A stretch of DNA of 64,000 nt from Edaphovirga cremea (GCF_003332275.1 NZ_QOVA01000005.1:271427-335426), one strand, 5' to 3'; counted from the stretch's first letter, positions 26,580-36,147 are shown. Notes: generated by a model not told the origin, from the sequence alone. Made by a program: numbers and translations.

Positions 26580-27887
26580 TTACGCCGCTGAAGTTTTCTT
26601 TTTGCCGCGCTCAGCAATCAGCGCAATAAGGAATACGGCCCCGATCAGGTCGAAAAAGCCCATGGCAATAAAGAGAGGATTGAAACCGATCGTGTCGGAT
26701 ACTGCGCCGATCAGCAGCGAGAACAGGAAACTGGCGATCCAGGCTGAAGAGCCACGCAAACCGTTCACCGTCGCCACCTGACTCTTGTCAAAGGACTCAA
26801 CAACCAGCGCGCTCAACATGCAGGAAATAACCTGATGACCAAAACCACCGATAGACATCAGCGCAATCGCCAGGAAAGGATCTTTGGTGATTGCCACAAA
26901 CGCCAGTGACACCATCATGAAAGCACCGGTCACGGAGCTGGCAACGATGGAGTTGACGCGGGTGCAGCCGAACCACTTGCGATACAGCGTGGTTAAATAG
27001 CCACTGGCAACGCTGCCGATATCCGCCGCCAGGAACGGCAACCAGGCAAACATGGCGATCTGTTTAAGATCCATTCCACGTTCAGTCGCCAGATAGAGCG
27101 GCACCCAGAAGCTGAAAACCGCCCACGCGGGTTCGGCCAAAAATGCCGGGATCGCAATACCGTAGAATTTCTTGTTTTTACTGAGAATGGACAGCGATTT
27201 CAGGAAAGGCAGACGGGTCTGTTGTGGCTCATTGTCCGAACGAATGAAGGCCAGTTCGTCTTTACTCAGATTGGGGTGATCTTCCGGGGAATGGTAAAAC
27301 AGCCACCACAAAACCACCCATACCATTGCCAACCCGCCGGAGAACAGGAAAGCGCCCTGCCAACCAAAGGAGACATGTGCGACCACGATAATCGGCGGTG
27401 CGAGCATCGCGCCTATCGAGAAACCCACCCCTGCCCAACCAGCCGCCACCGGACGCTCCTTACGTGGAAACCAGTCCGAGATTGCTTTGGCGTTGGCCGG
27501 TGTGGCGGCCGCTTCGCCTGCCCCCATGAAGAAACGCAGTACGGCCAGTTGCAACCAGCTGCCTGCACCCGCATGCATCATGCAGACAACGGCCCAAACG
27601 GTGGCACAGATCATAAAGCCCAATTTCAGACCAATGACGTCAATCAACCACCCGCACAGAGGTTGGAATACGGTGTAAGCCAATTGGAAAGATGCGACTA
27701 TCCACGAATACTGCTCGGTCGTCATATTCAGGCTGGTTTTTAGTTCCGGTGCCAAAATACCCAGTGAGTTACGCGTAATGTAGTTTACTGTCACGCCAAG
27801 CAGAAATAATGCCAGCATCCACCAGCGCAGTGCCTTCATTTTCCTTCTACCCGAATGGGCTGCAGGTTGGTTAATTTCAATGCTCAT
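26580..27887 (-). CDS. MFS transporter, ExuT-like anion/cation symporter
   Basis: The start at 27887 (MSIEINQPAAHSGRRKMKAL) follows an AGGAGAGAG site; a longer frame begins six codons earlier. The 435-aa protein has about 12 membrane helices. The family signature near helix 1 is VNYITRNSLGILAPELK, and the loop motif GWLIDVIGLKLGF and the helix 4 segment FFMGAGEAAATPANAKAISDWFP are typical of the anion:cation symporter (hexuronate, ExuT) group. It sits in the inner membrane and imports a substrate with H+. The relation to ExuT hints that the partner glycosidase acts on a sugar acid glycoside, but this is inference. It is divergent from a LacI-type regulator, with two palindromes between. Confidence 0.88.
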   Translation of the reverse strand: MSIEINQPAAHSGRRKMKALRWWMLALFLLGVTVNYITRNSLGILAPELKTSLNMTTEQYSWIVASFQLAYTVFQPLCGWLIDVIGLKLGFMICATVWAVVCMMHAGAGSWLQLAVLRFFMGAGEAAATPANAKAISDWFPRKERPVAAGWAGVGFSIGAMLAPPIIVVAHVSFGWQGAFLFSGGLAMVWVVLWWLFYHSPEDHPNLSKDELAFIRSDNEPQQTRLPFLKSLSILSKNKKFYGIAIPAFLAEPAWAVFSFWVPLYLATERGMDLKQIAMFAWLPFLAADIGSVASGYLTTLYRKWFGCTRVNSIVASSVTGAFMMVSLAFVAITKDPFLAIALMSIGGFGHQVISCMLSALVVESFDKSQVATVNGLRGSSAWIASFLFSLLIGAVSDTIGFNPLFIAMGFFDLIGAVFLIALIAERGKKKTSAA

Positions 27888-28129
27888 GACTCTCTCCTCG
27901 CACATTGGTCCAGCATATTGGCCAGACCGGGCGAATTCCTGTTAGGGTAGCGTTTTCACGCTTGTCTTTTATTTAAAAAGTTCGTCTTGTAAAGAAAGAA
28001 AAAACATAACCAATTGAAATAAATCTTTTTTATTGCTATCACTCTTTTTCCAAATTGGACTAATAGATTTTTTAATTGGTTGACCAGAAGAGGGTAACCA
28101 GCTTATTTTGGAAGAGAAATGGCATTTTT

Positions 28130-28143
28130 TGAAAACTTTTTCA
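28130..28143. promoter_or_regulatory. Probable LacI-family operator 1
   Basis: TGAAAA-CT-TTTTCA is a perfect palindrome with a 2-bp spacer at 28130-28143, the general form of LacI/GalR operators (TGAAAnCGnTTTCA). It lies about 243 bp upstream of the transporter start and 103 bp upstream of the regulator start. Confidence 0.6.
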
Positions 28144-28205
28144 TAGACCGAACAAATAAGCAGCAAAGTGCGGGATAAAAGCCGCTGGTACTGGCATTCT
28201 GACTC

Positions 28206-28221
28206 ATGAAAATTTTTTCAT
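28206..28221. promoter_or_regulatory. Probable LacI-family operator 2
   Basis: ATGAAAA-TT-TTTTCAT is a perfect 16-bp palindrome at 28206-28221, sharing the half-site TGAAAA and the spacer length with operator 1. The centres are 77 bp apart, close to a whole number of turns, which would allow a looped complex. It is 25 bp before the regulator start, suggesting autoregulation. Confidence 0.6.
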
Positions 28222-28246
28222 TTTCAAATTTGAAGGCGATCACAGA

Positions 28247-29344
28247 ATGAACGGAAAGTTAAAAATCCAACAAATTGCTGACCAAACTGGCCTGTCTATC
28301 AGTACTGTTTCGCGGGTTTTGGCGGGAAAAGCCAATACCAGTGCGAGTGCAAAAGCGCGGGTTTTGGCCTGCGCGCAGGAAAAGGGAATATTCGAAAATC
28401 TCTCCGCGGGGCGTTTGATGCTGAATAACATCATGATATTCGCTCCAGCGCGGGCGTTCGATGTCCGTACCGATATCTTTTACTATAGGGTTATCCAAGG
28501 GATCATTCAGGCGGTTGGGCAGTATGAAGTTCGAGTCCGTCATTGTGCATTGGAGGAAAACGACAGCGACATCAATTTGTTTATGGAGAAGCTCTCTGAT
28601 CCACTCACCGAAGCCGCACTGATAATCGGCATCGACGATCCCCATGTGCATACCTTGGCTGCTGATTTCTCCAAACCCTGCGTGCTAATCAATTGCCACG
28701 ATAAAAATATGCGCCTGGACAGCGTCTCGCCAGATCATCACTCGATCGGCGCGTCCTCTGTGCATTACTTGATTGAACAAGGTCACCGACAGATTCTGGC
28801 GTTACAGTGCCTGCGACGCAGTACCATGGAATTGCGACTTACTGGCATTAAAGAAGCCCTCGCCGACCATAATCTGGCATTCGATGCGCAGCGACATCTG
28901 ATCGTGACCTCGGGATTTGGCGCGCAAGAAGCAGAACAGGCCATCACTGAATATATTGACCACCTCCCTTCCCTGGCGGATTTGCCAGACACCATTCTTG
29001 CTGGCGGAGATTTTATGGCCGTTGGCGTGGTCAATGCCTTGAAAAAACATGGATTGTCCGTACCGACTGATGTTTCAGTCATGAGTACTGACGGCTTTAA
29101 TCTGGCCGAAATCCATGATGTCGCGCTGACCGCGGTGCATGTTCCGCGTGACGAATTAGGGCTCGAAGCGATCCAATTACTGCAACGACGAATTCTGCGT
29201 CCTGATGCGCCCTTCTGTAAAATTTTGCTGCACGGGAAATTGGTGGTGCGGGACTCCGTCAAGAAAATCAGCCTGAATCGGGTGGCACCAGCGCTGAGAA
29301 CCCACAGCCACGGGATCTATGATCGGCTGCCTACAGAAGAGTGA
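28247..29344 (+). CDS. LacI-family transcriptional regulator of the glycoside locus
   Basis: The protein has 365 residues. It has an N-terminal LacI helix-turn-helix (KIQQIADQTGLSISTVSRVLAGKANTSASAKARVLA, about residues 4-40) and a periplasmic-binding-protein-like effector domain (DNVS-type strands, LINCHDKNMRLDSVSPDH, the conserved ISxDG-like segment SVMSTDGFNLAE, and TAVHVPRDELGLEAIQLLQ). The protein is longer at the C-terminus than usual by about 20 residues. It is divergent from the transporter-GH31 operon with the two palindromes between, so repression relieved by the glycoside or its product is likely. Confidence 0.9.
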   Translation: MNGKLKIQQIADQTGLSISTVSRVLAGKANTSASAKARVLACAQEKGIFENLSAGRLMLNNIMIFAPARAFDVRTDIFYYRVIQGIIQAVGQYEVRVRHCALEENDSDINLFMEKLSDPLTEAALIIGIDDPHVHTLAADFSKPCVLINCHDKNMRLDSVSPDHHSIGASSVHYLIEQGHRQILALQCLRRSTMELRLTGIKEALADHNLAFDAQRHLIVTSGFGAQEAEQAITEYIDHLPSLADLPDTILAGGDFMAVGVVNALKKHGLSVPTDVSVMSTDGFNLAEIHDVALTAVHVPRDELGLEAIQLLQRRILRPDAPFCKILLHGKLVVRDSVKKISLNRVAPALRTHSHGIYDRLPTEE

Positions 29345-29404
29345 CTTCAGAAAACTCTCATTAATAGTCTTGCGGCTTGGAGCACCAAACTTGGGACTAT
29401 ACTT

Positions 29405-29449
29405 AGTGAATAACAGTTTAGTGAATAACAGCTTAGTGGATAACAGTTT
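29405..29449. repeat. Three tandem copies of a 15-bp unit before the protease gene
   Basis: The unit AGTGAATAACAGTTT at 29405-29419 is followed by AGTGAATAACAGCTT and AGTGGATAACAGTTT, ending at 29449. A fourth, degraded copy may follow (GTCGGATAATAACAAA). It is about 90 bp upstream of the M4 protease start, in the likely promoter region, so copy number could affect expression. Confidence 0.8.
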
Positions 29450-29537
29450 GTCGGATAATAACAAAATAGTGAGCACCACCCTTTTATGAATCTGGGGAAT
29501 TACCTTACCAACGACATCTTTCATAAGGAGATTCGGC

Positions 29538-30572
29538 ATGCGTCATGGTTCACATTCACCTATTCGTAGCGTTATCCCGCCCTACATCTTGCGTCGTATC
29601 ATTGAGCATGGTTCAGAACCGCAGCGTAACTGCGCCCTGCTCACGCTCAATCACGTCAAAACACTGCTGGCTGAACCCTACAAAAAATCCGCTGACCAGA
29701 AAAAGGCGCGCGCCGGACACGTTGAACGGGATATCTACGATGCCCAACAAGGAACAGCACTGCCGGGAAAATCAGTCAGAAAAGAGGGAAAGCCCAGCAA
29801 CCACGATGTCGCTGTCGATGAAGCCTATGACTATCTCGGTGTAACCTACGATTTTTTCTGGCAGGCGTTCGAACGCAATTCCCTGGATAATCACGGACTG
29901 GTCCTCACGGGAAGCGTTCATTACGATCGTGAGTATCAGAACGCATTTTGGAATGGTCAACAGATGGTATTTGGTGATGGCGACGGGGAGATCTTTAACC
30001 GCTTTACGATTGCCATTGATGTCGTTGGCCATGAACTGACCCACGGTGTCACGGAAAATGAAGCAGGGTTAATCTACTTTCAACAGGCCGGAGCCCTGAA
30101 CGAGTCGTTATCAGATGTCTTCGGCTCTATGGTTAAGCAGTTCCATCTGCAACACACCGCCAAACAAGCGGACTGGATCATTGGTGAAGGGCTTTTAGCC
30201 AAAGGAATCCAGGGAAAGGGTCTGCGCTCCATGTCGCAACCCGGTACGGCTTATGACGATCCGATTCTCGGCAAAGATCCGCAACCCGCCAGCATGGACG
30301 GTTATATTCAGACCAAAGATGATAACGGCGGCGTGCATTTGAATTCAGGTATCCCCAACCGCGCATTTTATCTGGCGGCAACCAAACTGGGCGGCTATGC
30401 CTGGGAACGTGCGGGATATATTTGGTATGACACCCTTTGCGATCGCCAACTGCCGCAGGATGCCGACTTTGCCACCTTTGCAAAATTCACCGTTAAGCAT
30501 GCGGAAAAGCGCTTTGATAGCGCCGTCGCGCAGGCGGTGCAACAAGCCTGGCAGCAGGTAGGAGTGAAATAA
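29538..30572 (+). CDS. Protealysin-like metalloprotease (M4 family)
   Basis: The protein has 344 residues and starts after an AAGGAG site. The short propeptide (about 50 residues) has the protealysin-type segment VIPPYILRRIIEHG (12-25). The M4 core has the zinc site HELTH in DVVGHELTHGVTENEAGLIY (about residues 164-168), with the zinc-binding Glu and partner residues in GALNESLSDVFGSM, and the C-terminal DNGGVHLNSGIPNRAFY with the catalytic His. There is no signal peptide, as in protealysin of Serratia and Prt1 of Pectobacterium, which leave the cell by an unclear route or act inside it. It is co-transcribed and overlaps the inhibitor gene by one base. Confidence 0.95.
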   Translation: MRHGSHSPIRSVIPPYILRRIIEHGSEPQRNCALLTLNHVKTLLAEPYKKSADQKKARAGHVERDIYDAQQGTALPGKSVRKEGKPSNHDVAVDEAYDYLGVTYDFFWQAFERNSLDNHGLVLTGSVHYDREYQNAFWNGQQMVFGDGDGEIFNRFTIAIDVVGHELTHGVTENEAGLIYFQQAGALNESLSDVFGSMVKQFHLQHTAKQADWIIGEGLLAKGIQGKGLRSMSQPGTAYDDPILGKDPQPASMDGYIQTKDDNGGVHLNSGIPNRAFYLAATKLGGYAWERAGYIWYDTLCDRQLPQDADFATFAKFTVKHAEKRFDSAVAQAVQQAWQQVGVK

Positions 30573-30946
30573 TGAAACCGATCTCGTCTCTTGATCCCGA
30601 TGCCGTCATTGAACTGGCGCGGGAAGGCGGCGTGGCATTTATCCCCAAACTGGCAGGGCAGCGCAGAATTGAGATGGCAAATCTGGATGACCATCAGCGC
30701 AGACGCATTTGCACTGTGATCAATGAAACCCTGCCCTATGCCGAAGAGCAGGGGCAAGCCTGCTCGGTTGGCCGAGGCGATCAGCGCTACTTCCGGCTGG
30801 AAATTCACTACGCGAGTGAACAGTCTTTTGCCAGCGAACCACACTACGCAGGGATCGTATTATTGGTCCCAGAATCGGATGCGCCCACGGATTTGGTCAG
30901 ATTATGGAAACGTGGCGATTTGGATGGCGACGGTCAGCCAGACTGA
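30572..30946 (+). CDS. Emfourin-like inhibitor of the M4 protease
   Basis: The start overlaps the protease stop (TAATG), giving tight coupling. The 124-aa product matches emfourin, the protein inhibitor described for protealysin: an N-terminal beta segment (IELAREGGVAFIPKLAGQRR), LDDHQRRRICTVINETLPY, then DQRYFRLEIHYAS and a C-terminal LVRLWKRGD tail. It has no signal peptide. It would bind protealysin and block its active site, protecting the cell or controlling timing. The protein carries a few residues beyond the usual C-terminus (LDGDGQPD). Confidence 0.85.
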   Translation: MKPISSLDPDAVIELAREGGVAFIPKLAGQRRIEMANLDDHQRRRICTVINETLPYAEEQGQACSVGRGDQRYFRLEIHYASEQSFASEPHYAGIVLLVPESDAPTDLVRLWKRGDLDGDGQPD

Positions 30947-30991
30947 AGTTGATAACGGTAGAAGTTGATAACGGCAAAAATTCATAACGGC
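30944..30991. repeat. Tandem 16-bp repeat at the emfourin stop codon
   Basis: Three copies of a 16-bp unit: TGAAGTTGATAACGGT (30944), AGAAGTTGATAACGGC (30960) and a degenerate AAAAATTCATAACGGC (30976). The first begins with the stop of the inhibitor gene, and the last reaches into the 3' end of yfgJ. The core GATAAC is also present in the 15-bp repeat upstream of the protease. Confidence 0.7.
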
Positions 30992-31203
30992 AAATAGCTG
31001 AATTGCACCCGTTTTTTCGAAATCATTCCGTGCCCGTGCTGACAAATATAATCTACCGCGCCGCAGGCTTTCAGCTCCTGCAACGGTTTGCCGCAGTCCG
31101 GGCAGAGCGCCAGTTGCTGATAGTCTGATGCGCATGCGTCACAGTGGAAGTGGCCACTTACCCAACTCATCGGTTGCTGGCAAACGGGACATAATGCAGT
31201 CAT
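30982..31203 (-). CDS. yfgJ: Zinc-ribbon protein YfgJ
   Basis: The start at 31203 (MTALCPVCQQPMSWVSGHFH) has GGGAGAATC upstream, so the longer frame is rejected. The 73-aa product has paired CPVC/CDAC and CPDC/CQHGHG zinc knuckles, as in E. coli YfgJ (71 aa): LCPDCGKPLQELKACGAVDY, ending ISKKRVQF. Function is unknown. It is 71 bp downstream of der on the same strand, the usual location. Its 3' end overlaps the tandem repeat at 30944-30991, so the last few residues may vary between strains. Confidence 0.9.
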   Translation of the reverse strand: MTALCPVCQQPMSWVSGHFHCDACASDYQQLALCPDCGKPLQELKACGAVDYICQHGHGMISKKRVQFSYLPL

Positions 31204-31274
31204 GGTGATTCTCCCAGAGAAGGCGCTAGCCCTGCCAAATGAATCGGGATGCATTTTCATGCACCCCGTGGTCG

Positions 31275-32765
31275 TTACTTGCTCTTTTTCAGATGTGACA
31301 TCAAGCGCTTACGCTTACGCATCTGGTTTGGCGTCAACGTATTGCGTTTGCCCGCAAACGGGTTATCGCCCTCTTTGAACTGAATACGTATCGGCGTTCC
31401 CATAACTTCAAGCGAACGACGATAGTAGTTCATCAGATAGCGCTTATAGGAATCTGGCAGATCCTGAACCTGATTACCGTGAATCACCACGATAGGCGGA
31501 TTGTAGCCACCGGCATGGGCATATTTCAGTTTCACACGACGACCACGCACCAGCGGAGGCTGGTGATCGTCTGCGGCCATTTGCATGATACGGGTCAGTA
31601 AGGACGTACTCACACGCTTGGTAGAACAGCGGTATGCTTCGTTGACTGACTCAAACAGATTACCTACGCCGCTGCCGTGCAGTGCAGAGATAAAGTGGAT
31701 GCGGGCGAAGTCGATGAAACCAAGACGCATATCCAGCATCTCTTTCACCTGATCTTTCACTTCCACCGTCAGGCCATCCCACTTGTTGACCACAATCACC
31801 AGTGAGCGCCCACTATTGAGGATAAAGCCCAACAGCGACAGATCCTGATCCGAAATGCCTTCACGCGCATCGATGACCAGCAGCACAACGTTGGAATCTT
31901 CAATCGCCTGCAACGTCTTGATTACCGAGAATTTCTCCACGGTTTCAGTCACTTTTCCGCGCTTGCGCACGCCCGCCGTATCGATCAGCACATACTCGCG
32001 CTCGTCGCGTACCATCGGAATATAGATGCTGTCGCGGGTGGTGCCCGGCATGTCATATACCACGACACGCTCTTCACCAAGAATGCGGTTGGTAAGCGTT
32101 GACTTACCTACGTTTGGCCGACCAACAATCGCCAGTTTGATAGGCAGGGATTCGGGATCGAAATCGTCTTCAGCCTGCTCAGCCTCAGCCGCTTCGTCCT
32201 CTTCTTCCTGCAAATCCGCCCAGTACGCTGCGTTGGCCTGCTCTTCGGTCAATTCAGCTTCCGGCTCTTCAACACCGATGAACGGTATCAGAACGTGCTC
32301 GATCAGTTGCGTGACACCGCGACCGTGAGACGCAGCGATAGCATAGACTTCGCCCAGACCGAGAGAGTAGAAATCAGCGGTGGCAGTGTCTGGATCCATG
32401 CCGTCTGTTTTATTGGCAACCAGAAATGTCGCTTTTTGACGGCTGCGCAAATGTTTGGCAATACCTTCATCGGCAGGCATCAGGCCAGCGCGGGCATCAA
32501 CCATGAACAACACGATGTCCGCTTCTTCGATAGCGACCAGAGACTGGCCCGCCATGCGCGTTTCTACGCCATCTTCCGTCCCATCAATACCGCCAGTATC
32601 GATGATGATGAATTCATTTCCTTCAATTTCTGCACGACCATACTTGCGGTCACGCGTCAGCCCGGGGAAATCCGCCACTAACGCATCACGCGTGTGAGTC
32701 AAACGGTTAAATAAGGTGGATTTACCCACATTCGGGCGCCCGACCAGCGCGACGACAGGTATCAT
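31275..32765 (-). CDS. der: Ribosome-assembly GTPase Der (EngA)
   Basis: The protein has 496 residues with two GTPase domains. The first has the P-loop GRPNVGKS (8-15), DFPGLTRD and NKTD. The second has [20 protein letters not shown] (about 216) with DMPGTTRDS and NKWD. They are joined by a Glu/Asp-rich linker (about 165-200) and followed by a C-terminal KH-like domain ([18 protein letters not shown]). It acts in maturation of the 50S subunit in the cytosol. It forms part of the conserved block with bamB and yfgM. The acidic linker is a few residues longer than in E. coli (490 aa). Confidence 0.97.
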   Translation of the reverse strand: MIPVVALVGRPNVGKSTLFNRLTHTRDALVADFPGLTRDRKYGRAEIEGNEFIIIDTGGIDGTEDGVETRMAGQSLVAIEEADIVLFMVDARAGLMPADEGIAKHLRSRQKATFLVANKTDGMDPDTATADFYSLGLGEVYAIAASHGRGVTQLIEHVLIPFIGVEEPEAELTEEQANAAYWADLQEEEDEAAEAEQAEDDFDPESLPIKLAIVGRPNVGKSTLTNRILGEERVVVYDMPGTTRDSIYIPMVRDEREYVLIDTAGVRKRGKVTETVEKFSVIKTLQAIEDSNVVLLVIDAREGISDQDLSLLGFILNSGRSLVIVVNKWDGLTVEVKDQVKEMLDMRLGFIDFARIHFISALHGSGVGNLFESVNEAYRCSTKRVSTSLLTRIMQMAADDHQPPLVRGRRVKLKYAHAGGYNPPIVVIHGNQVQDLPDSYKRYLMNYYRRSLEVMGTPIRIQFKEGDNPFAGKRNTLTPNQMRKRKRLMSHLKKSK

Positions 32766-32841
32766 TTTGAAGCCTCATTACTTAAATTTCAATTTGTTAC
32801 AACGCAAGGCAAAATGCCAGATGCGCCGTTTTCAGAAGACG

Positions 32842-32872
32842 AAACGGCTCCTGAACTTTTCAGGAGCCGTTT
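32842..32872. terminator. Perfect hairpin between bamB and der
   Basis: AAACGGCTCCTGAA at 32842-32855 and TTCAGGAGCCGTTT at 32859-32872 form a 14-bp perfect stem around a 3-nt loop. On either strand only three T residues follow, so it is a weak rho-independent terminator or an mRNA-end stabiliser. It lies 37 bp after the bamB stop. Confidence 0.6.
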
Positions 32873-32909
32873 AAGAGCCCATTACAGGCTCTGGCAAAGC
32901 AGCAGGGAT

Positions 32910-34091
32910 TTAGCGGGTAAACGCGTAAACCTTGCCGTTTCTTGCCTGGATCAGCAGCTTATCGCTGGCAACCACCGGGGTACTCAGGAAGCCCGAGCTA
33001 TCCACTTTTTGCTGGGAAACAAAGCGACCATCGTCGGTATTGAGCCAGTGGAGATAGCCTTCGGAATCGCCAACGACCAGATAACCATTATACAACACCG
33101 GTGGTGTCAGGTTACGGTGCAAGAGATCGCTTTGACGCCACAAGCTGACGCCGCCTTCGGTGCTCATCGACATGACCCGGTCATTTTGATCAACCAGATA
33201 AATGTGACCCCCATCAACGATAAAATCATTAACTGACCCGACTTCACGTTTCCACACAACTTGTCCGGAACGCAGATCAAGCGCAGTCAGGTTACCATTG
33301 TAACCCAATGCGTACACCACACCCTCAACTATTACCGGGGTAGTATCAACATCATTCAAACGGTCAATTTCTGTCGCGCCGCTCGGTTGGGAGATACGCT
33401 GTTGCCAAATCAATTGCCCTTCTTTCATCAGCACTGCGCTGACGCGGCCATTATCACCGCCGACAACGGCAGCACCAAATGCCGTTGCTGGCGCTGATTC
33501 GCCACGCAAAGTAAGAGCTGGTGTTTCAAGGTTCACCGTCCACTGGATCGCACCATCACTTTCGTTCAGACCTTGCAACATACCGTTGGTGGTATGAACC
33601 AGTACCAAACCATCGCTCACCACCGGACGGGAAATCGCTTCACCCGCCACTTTGGTTTGCCATGCCACCGTACCGTCTTCAGTGCTCAGTGCAAAAATCT
33701 GGGCTTTTTCACTGCCGACATAGACATGTGAGCCCGAAACCGTCAGGCCGCCAGACAGCAGCGCCGGTTTATTACGGGACAATATCCCTGTCTTTTCAGA
33801 CAGATCGATTTTCCAAATCTCTTTGCCACTGTCGGCATCCAACGCTTTGACAATACCGAAACGATCGGCCGCAAAGACCTTGCTATCCTGCCATGCAGGG
33901 CGAAGGTTGGAATAATATTCACCGATACCATCACCGACGGAAGTGCTCCACACGGTGGTTGGGGTGAACTGATTTTCTACCTTTGGCAGCGGAGACATCG
34001 TCACAACATCTTCTTCGCTGTTAAACCATGAACAGCCGCTCAGCAGGGCAACAGAAACCCATCCTACCAAGAGTGTTTTACGCAATTGCAT
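32910..34091 (-). CDS. bamB: Outer-membrane assembly lipoprotein BamB
   Basis: The protein has 393 residues, like the E. coli 392. The lipoprotein signal has the box LLSGC with Cys20. The mature part is an eight-bladed beta-propeller with repeated Trp-containing blades (VAWQTKVAGEAISRPVV, LDLRSGQVVWKREVG, ...). It is anchored in the outer membrane inner leaflet and scaffolds BamA in the insertion of beta-barrel proteins. It follows yfgM by 11 bp, the same operon as in E. coli. The C-terminus (LLIQARNGKVYAFTR) is conserved. Confidence 0.97.
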   Translation of the reverse strand: MQLRKTLLVGWVSVALLSGCSWFNSEEDVVTMSPLPKVENQFTPTTVWSTSVGDGIGEYYSNLRPAWQDSKVFAADRFGIVKALDADSGKEIWKIDLSEKTGILSRNKPALLSGGLTVSGSHVYVGSEKAQIFALSTEDGTVAWQTKVAGEAISRPVVSDGLVLVHTTNGMLQGLNESDGAIQWTVNLETPALTLRGESAPATAFGAAVVGGDNGRVSAVLMKEGQLIWQQRISQPSGATEIDRLNDVDTTPVIVEGVVYALGYNGNLTALDLRSGQVVWKREVGSVNDFIVDGGHIYLVDQNDRVMSMSTEGGVSLWRQSDLLHRNLTPPVLYNGYLVVGDSEGYLHWLNTDDGRFVSQQKVDSSGFLSTPVVASDKLLIQARNGKVYAFTR

Positions 34092-34102
34092 TGGGAATCC
34101 CC

Positions 34103-34723
34103 TTAGCTGGCCAAGTTGTTCAATTTCATGCGCAGCAGTGCCTGCAGCGCCTGAGAAGCATTTGACTCGAGGCCTTTACTGTAAGCATCACGAGCGGCTT
34201 TTGTATCGCCCTTACTCGCCAGTACATCACCACGAACATCCTGAGCCATCGCCGTCCAGCCTTCGCCTTTGACGTTATCCAACGTTTTCAATGCGTCATC
34301 CGGTTTGTTTAGTTGCAGTTGCACCCGCGCCAGACGCAGATTAATCAGCGGCAACAAATTATCGTCTTTCGTATGACCCAGAGCCTGCGTCAGTTGTTTT
34401 TCCGCATTGGCGAAATCTTTTGCCTGAACAAAATGATCGGCCAGTTGCAGCGCAGCAAAAACGCCATAGTTGTTGCTGTTGCTTTGAATGAATTTTTCAG
34501 TTGCAGCAACGCTTTCTGGCTTGTTCGCCACCAACGCTTCCGTTGACTGCTGATAGGAGGCGGAGGCTTCAGCCATCGCGCTGTTCTGATGATTCTGCCA
34601 GTAACGCCAGCCAACCAAGGCACCAATTCCCAGAACCACGCCGACAGCCAATGCTTTGCCGTTTTCTGCAAAGAAGCGGCGAACTACATCAATCTGTTCG
34701 TTTTCAGTGGTATAGACTTCCAC
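34103..34723 (-). CDS. yfgM: SecYEG-associated chaperone YfgM
   Basis: The protein has 206 residues. It has a short cytosolic N-terminus (MEVYTTENEQIDVVRRFF), a single membrane helix (ALAVGVVLGIGALVGWRYW, residues 24-42) and a periplasmic part made of TPR-like helices (ANAEKQLTQALGHTKDDN, KPDDALKTLDNVKGEGW, DVLASKGDTKAARDAY). In E. coli it is the ancillary SecYEG/PpiD subunit that hands exported proteins to chaperones. It lies 13 bp after hisS and 11 bp before bamB. Length and topology match. Confidence 0.95.
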   Translation of the reverse strand: MEVYTTENEQIDVVRRFFAENGKALAVGVVLGIGALVGWRYWQNHQNSAMAEASASYQQSTEALVANKPESVAATEKFIQSNSNNYGVFAALQLADHFVQAKDFANAEKQLTQALGHTKDDNLLPLINLRLARVQLQLNKPDDALKTLDNVKGEGWTAMAQDVRGDVLASKGDTKAARDAYSKGLESNASQALQALLRMKLNNLAS

Positions 34724-34736
34724 GGTGTCCTTCTCC

Positions 34737-36011
34737 TTAACCTAACATCGAGGCCAGACGCGCTGCGAGTTCGCCTTGCGCCAGCGTTTCTTGATCGCCA
34801 CTTTGCAGGTTCTTAACCACAACCTGCCCGGCTGAAATTTCATCTTCACCCAATACCAGTGCGACGCGAGCGCCCCATTTATCTGCACGGGCGAACTGCT
34901 TTTTAAAGTTGCCGCCGCCATGGTTCATCATGACTTTGTACTGTGGCTGAGCGTCACGCAGATCTTCAGCCAGTTTCATCGCCGCACTGTGCGTTCCGGT
35001 GCCAGAAGAAACGACGTAAACATCCACGGTCGCCGGGGCCTTGAAGTCCGGATTCACCGCCTGGACCAACAGCACCAGACGCTCCAGTCCCATGGCAAAA
35101 CCAACAGCAGGTGTGGCGCGGCCACCCAGTTGCTCAACCAGACCATCGTAACGTCCACCTGCGCACACGGTACCCTGCGCACCCAGACTGGTCGTTACCC
35201 ACTCGAAAACGGTACGGTTGTAATAATCCAGACCGCGCACAAGTCGCTGATTAATCGTATATGGGATACCTGCGAGGTCCAAAAGTTCACACAAACCCGC
35301 AAAGTGTTGGCGGGAATCTTCATCAAGGTAATCAGCCAGCGCAGGTGCATCATTCAGCAATTGCTGAACACCGGCGTTTTTGGAGTCAAGAACACGCAGC
35401 GGATTGGAGTACATCCGGCGTTTGCAATCTTCGTCCAACTGATCCTGATGCTGTTCCAGGAACGCCACCAGCGCATCGCGATAATTGGCGCGGGCTTCCA
35501 GAGAACCGATGGAATTAAGTTCCAGCGCGACGTGATCGGCAATACCCAATGCACGCCACCAGCGGGCACTGAGCAGAATCAATTCGGCATCAATATCCGG
35601 GCCTTGCAGGCCAAACACTTCGGCACCCAACTGATGAAATTGGCGATAGCGACCTTTCTGCGGGCGCTCGTAGCGAAACATCGGGCCGATATACCACAGA
35701 CGCTGTTCCTGATTGTACAACAGACCATGTTCAATACCGGCACGCACACAGCCAGCGGTCCCTTCGGGACGCAGCGTCAGGCTCTCTCCGTTGCGGTCTT
35801 CAAAGGTGTACATCTCTTTTTCGACCACGTCGGTAACTTCGCCAATGGCGCGCTTGAATAACGGGGTCTGCTCTACAATCGGCAAACGGATTTCACTGTA
35901 GCCATAGCCGCTGAGCACCTGTTTCAGGGTACTTTCGATGCGCTGCCATAACGCCGTTTCAGCCGGCAGGTAGTCGTTCATGCCGCGAATGGCTTGAATG
36001 TTCTTTGCCAC
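34737..36011 (-). CDS. hisS: Histidyl-tRNA synthetase
   Basis: The protein has 424 residues, as in E. coli. Class II motifs are visible: motif 1 around [19 protein letters not shown], motif 2 with [19 protein letters not shown] and [16 protein letters not shown], the histidine-specific [12 protein letters not shown] (about 260-271), and motif 3 with [12 protein letters not shown]. The C-terminal anticodon-binding domain follows ([11 protein letters not shown], ...). It charges tRNA-His in the cytosol. The start [18 protein letters not shown] is canonical. It is in the same transcript block as yfgM and follows ispG by 136 bp. Confidence 0.98.
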   Translation of the reverse strand: MAKNIQAIRGMNDYLPAETALWQRIESTLKQVLSGYGYSEIRLPIVEQTPLFKRAIGEVTDVVEKEMYTFEDRNGESLTLRPEGTAGCVRAGIEHGLLYNQEQRLWYIGPMFRYERPQKGRYRQFHQLGAEVFGLQGPDIDAELILLSARWWRALGIADHVALELNSIGSLEARANYRDALVAFLEQHQDQLDEDCKRRMYSNPLRVLDSKNAGVQQLLNDAPALADYLDEDSRQHFAGLCELLDLAGIPYTINQRLVRGLDYYNRTVFEWVTTSLGAQGTVCAGGRYDGLVEQLGGRATPAVGFAMGLERLVLLVQAVNPDFKAPATVDVYVVSSGTGTHSAAMKLAEDLRDAQPQYKVMMNHGGGNFKKQFARADKWGARVALVLGEDEISAGQVVVKNLQSGDQETLAQGELAARLASMLG

Positions 36012-36147
36012 GTTAAGTCTCTACCCTAGAAATATAAAAAATGAACCCGATTATAGGGGTTTTGTATCCTGTCGTTCAACGTAGATACATCTTCCCCCGG
36101 TCGGGCTCAATAGCAAAGCAGGCAGAACGCGCCGCCCGCTCCCAGTA

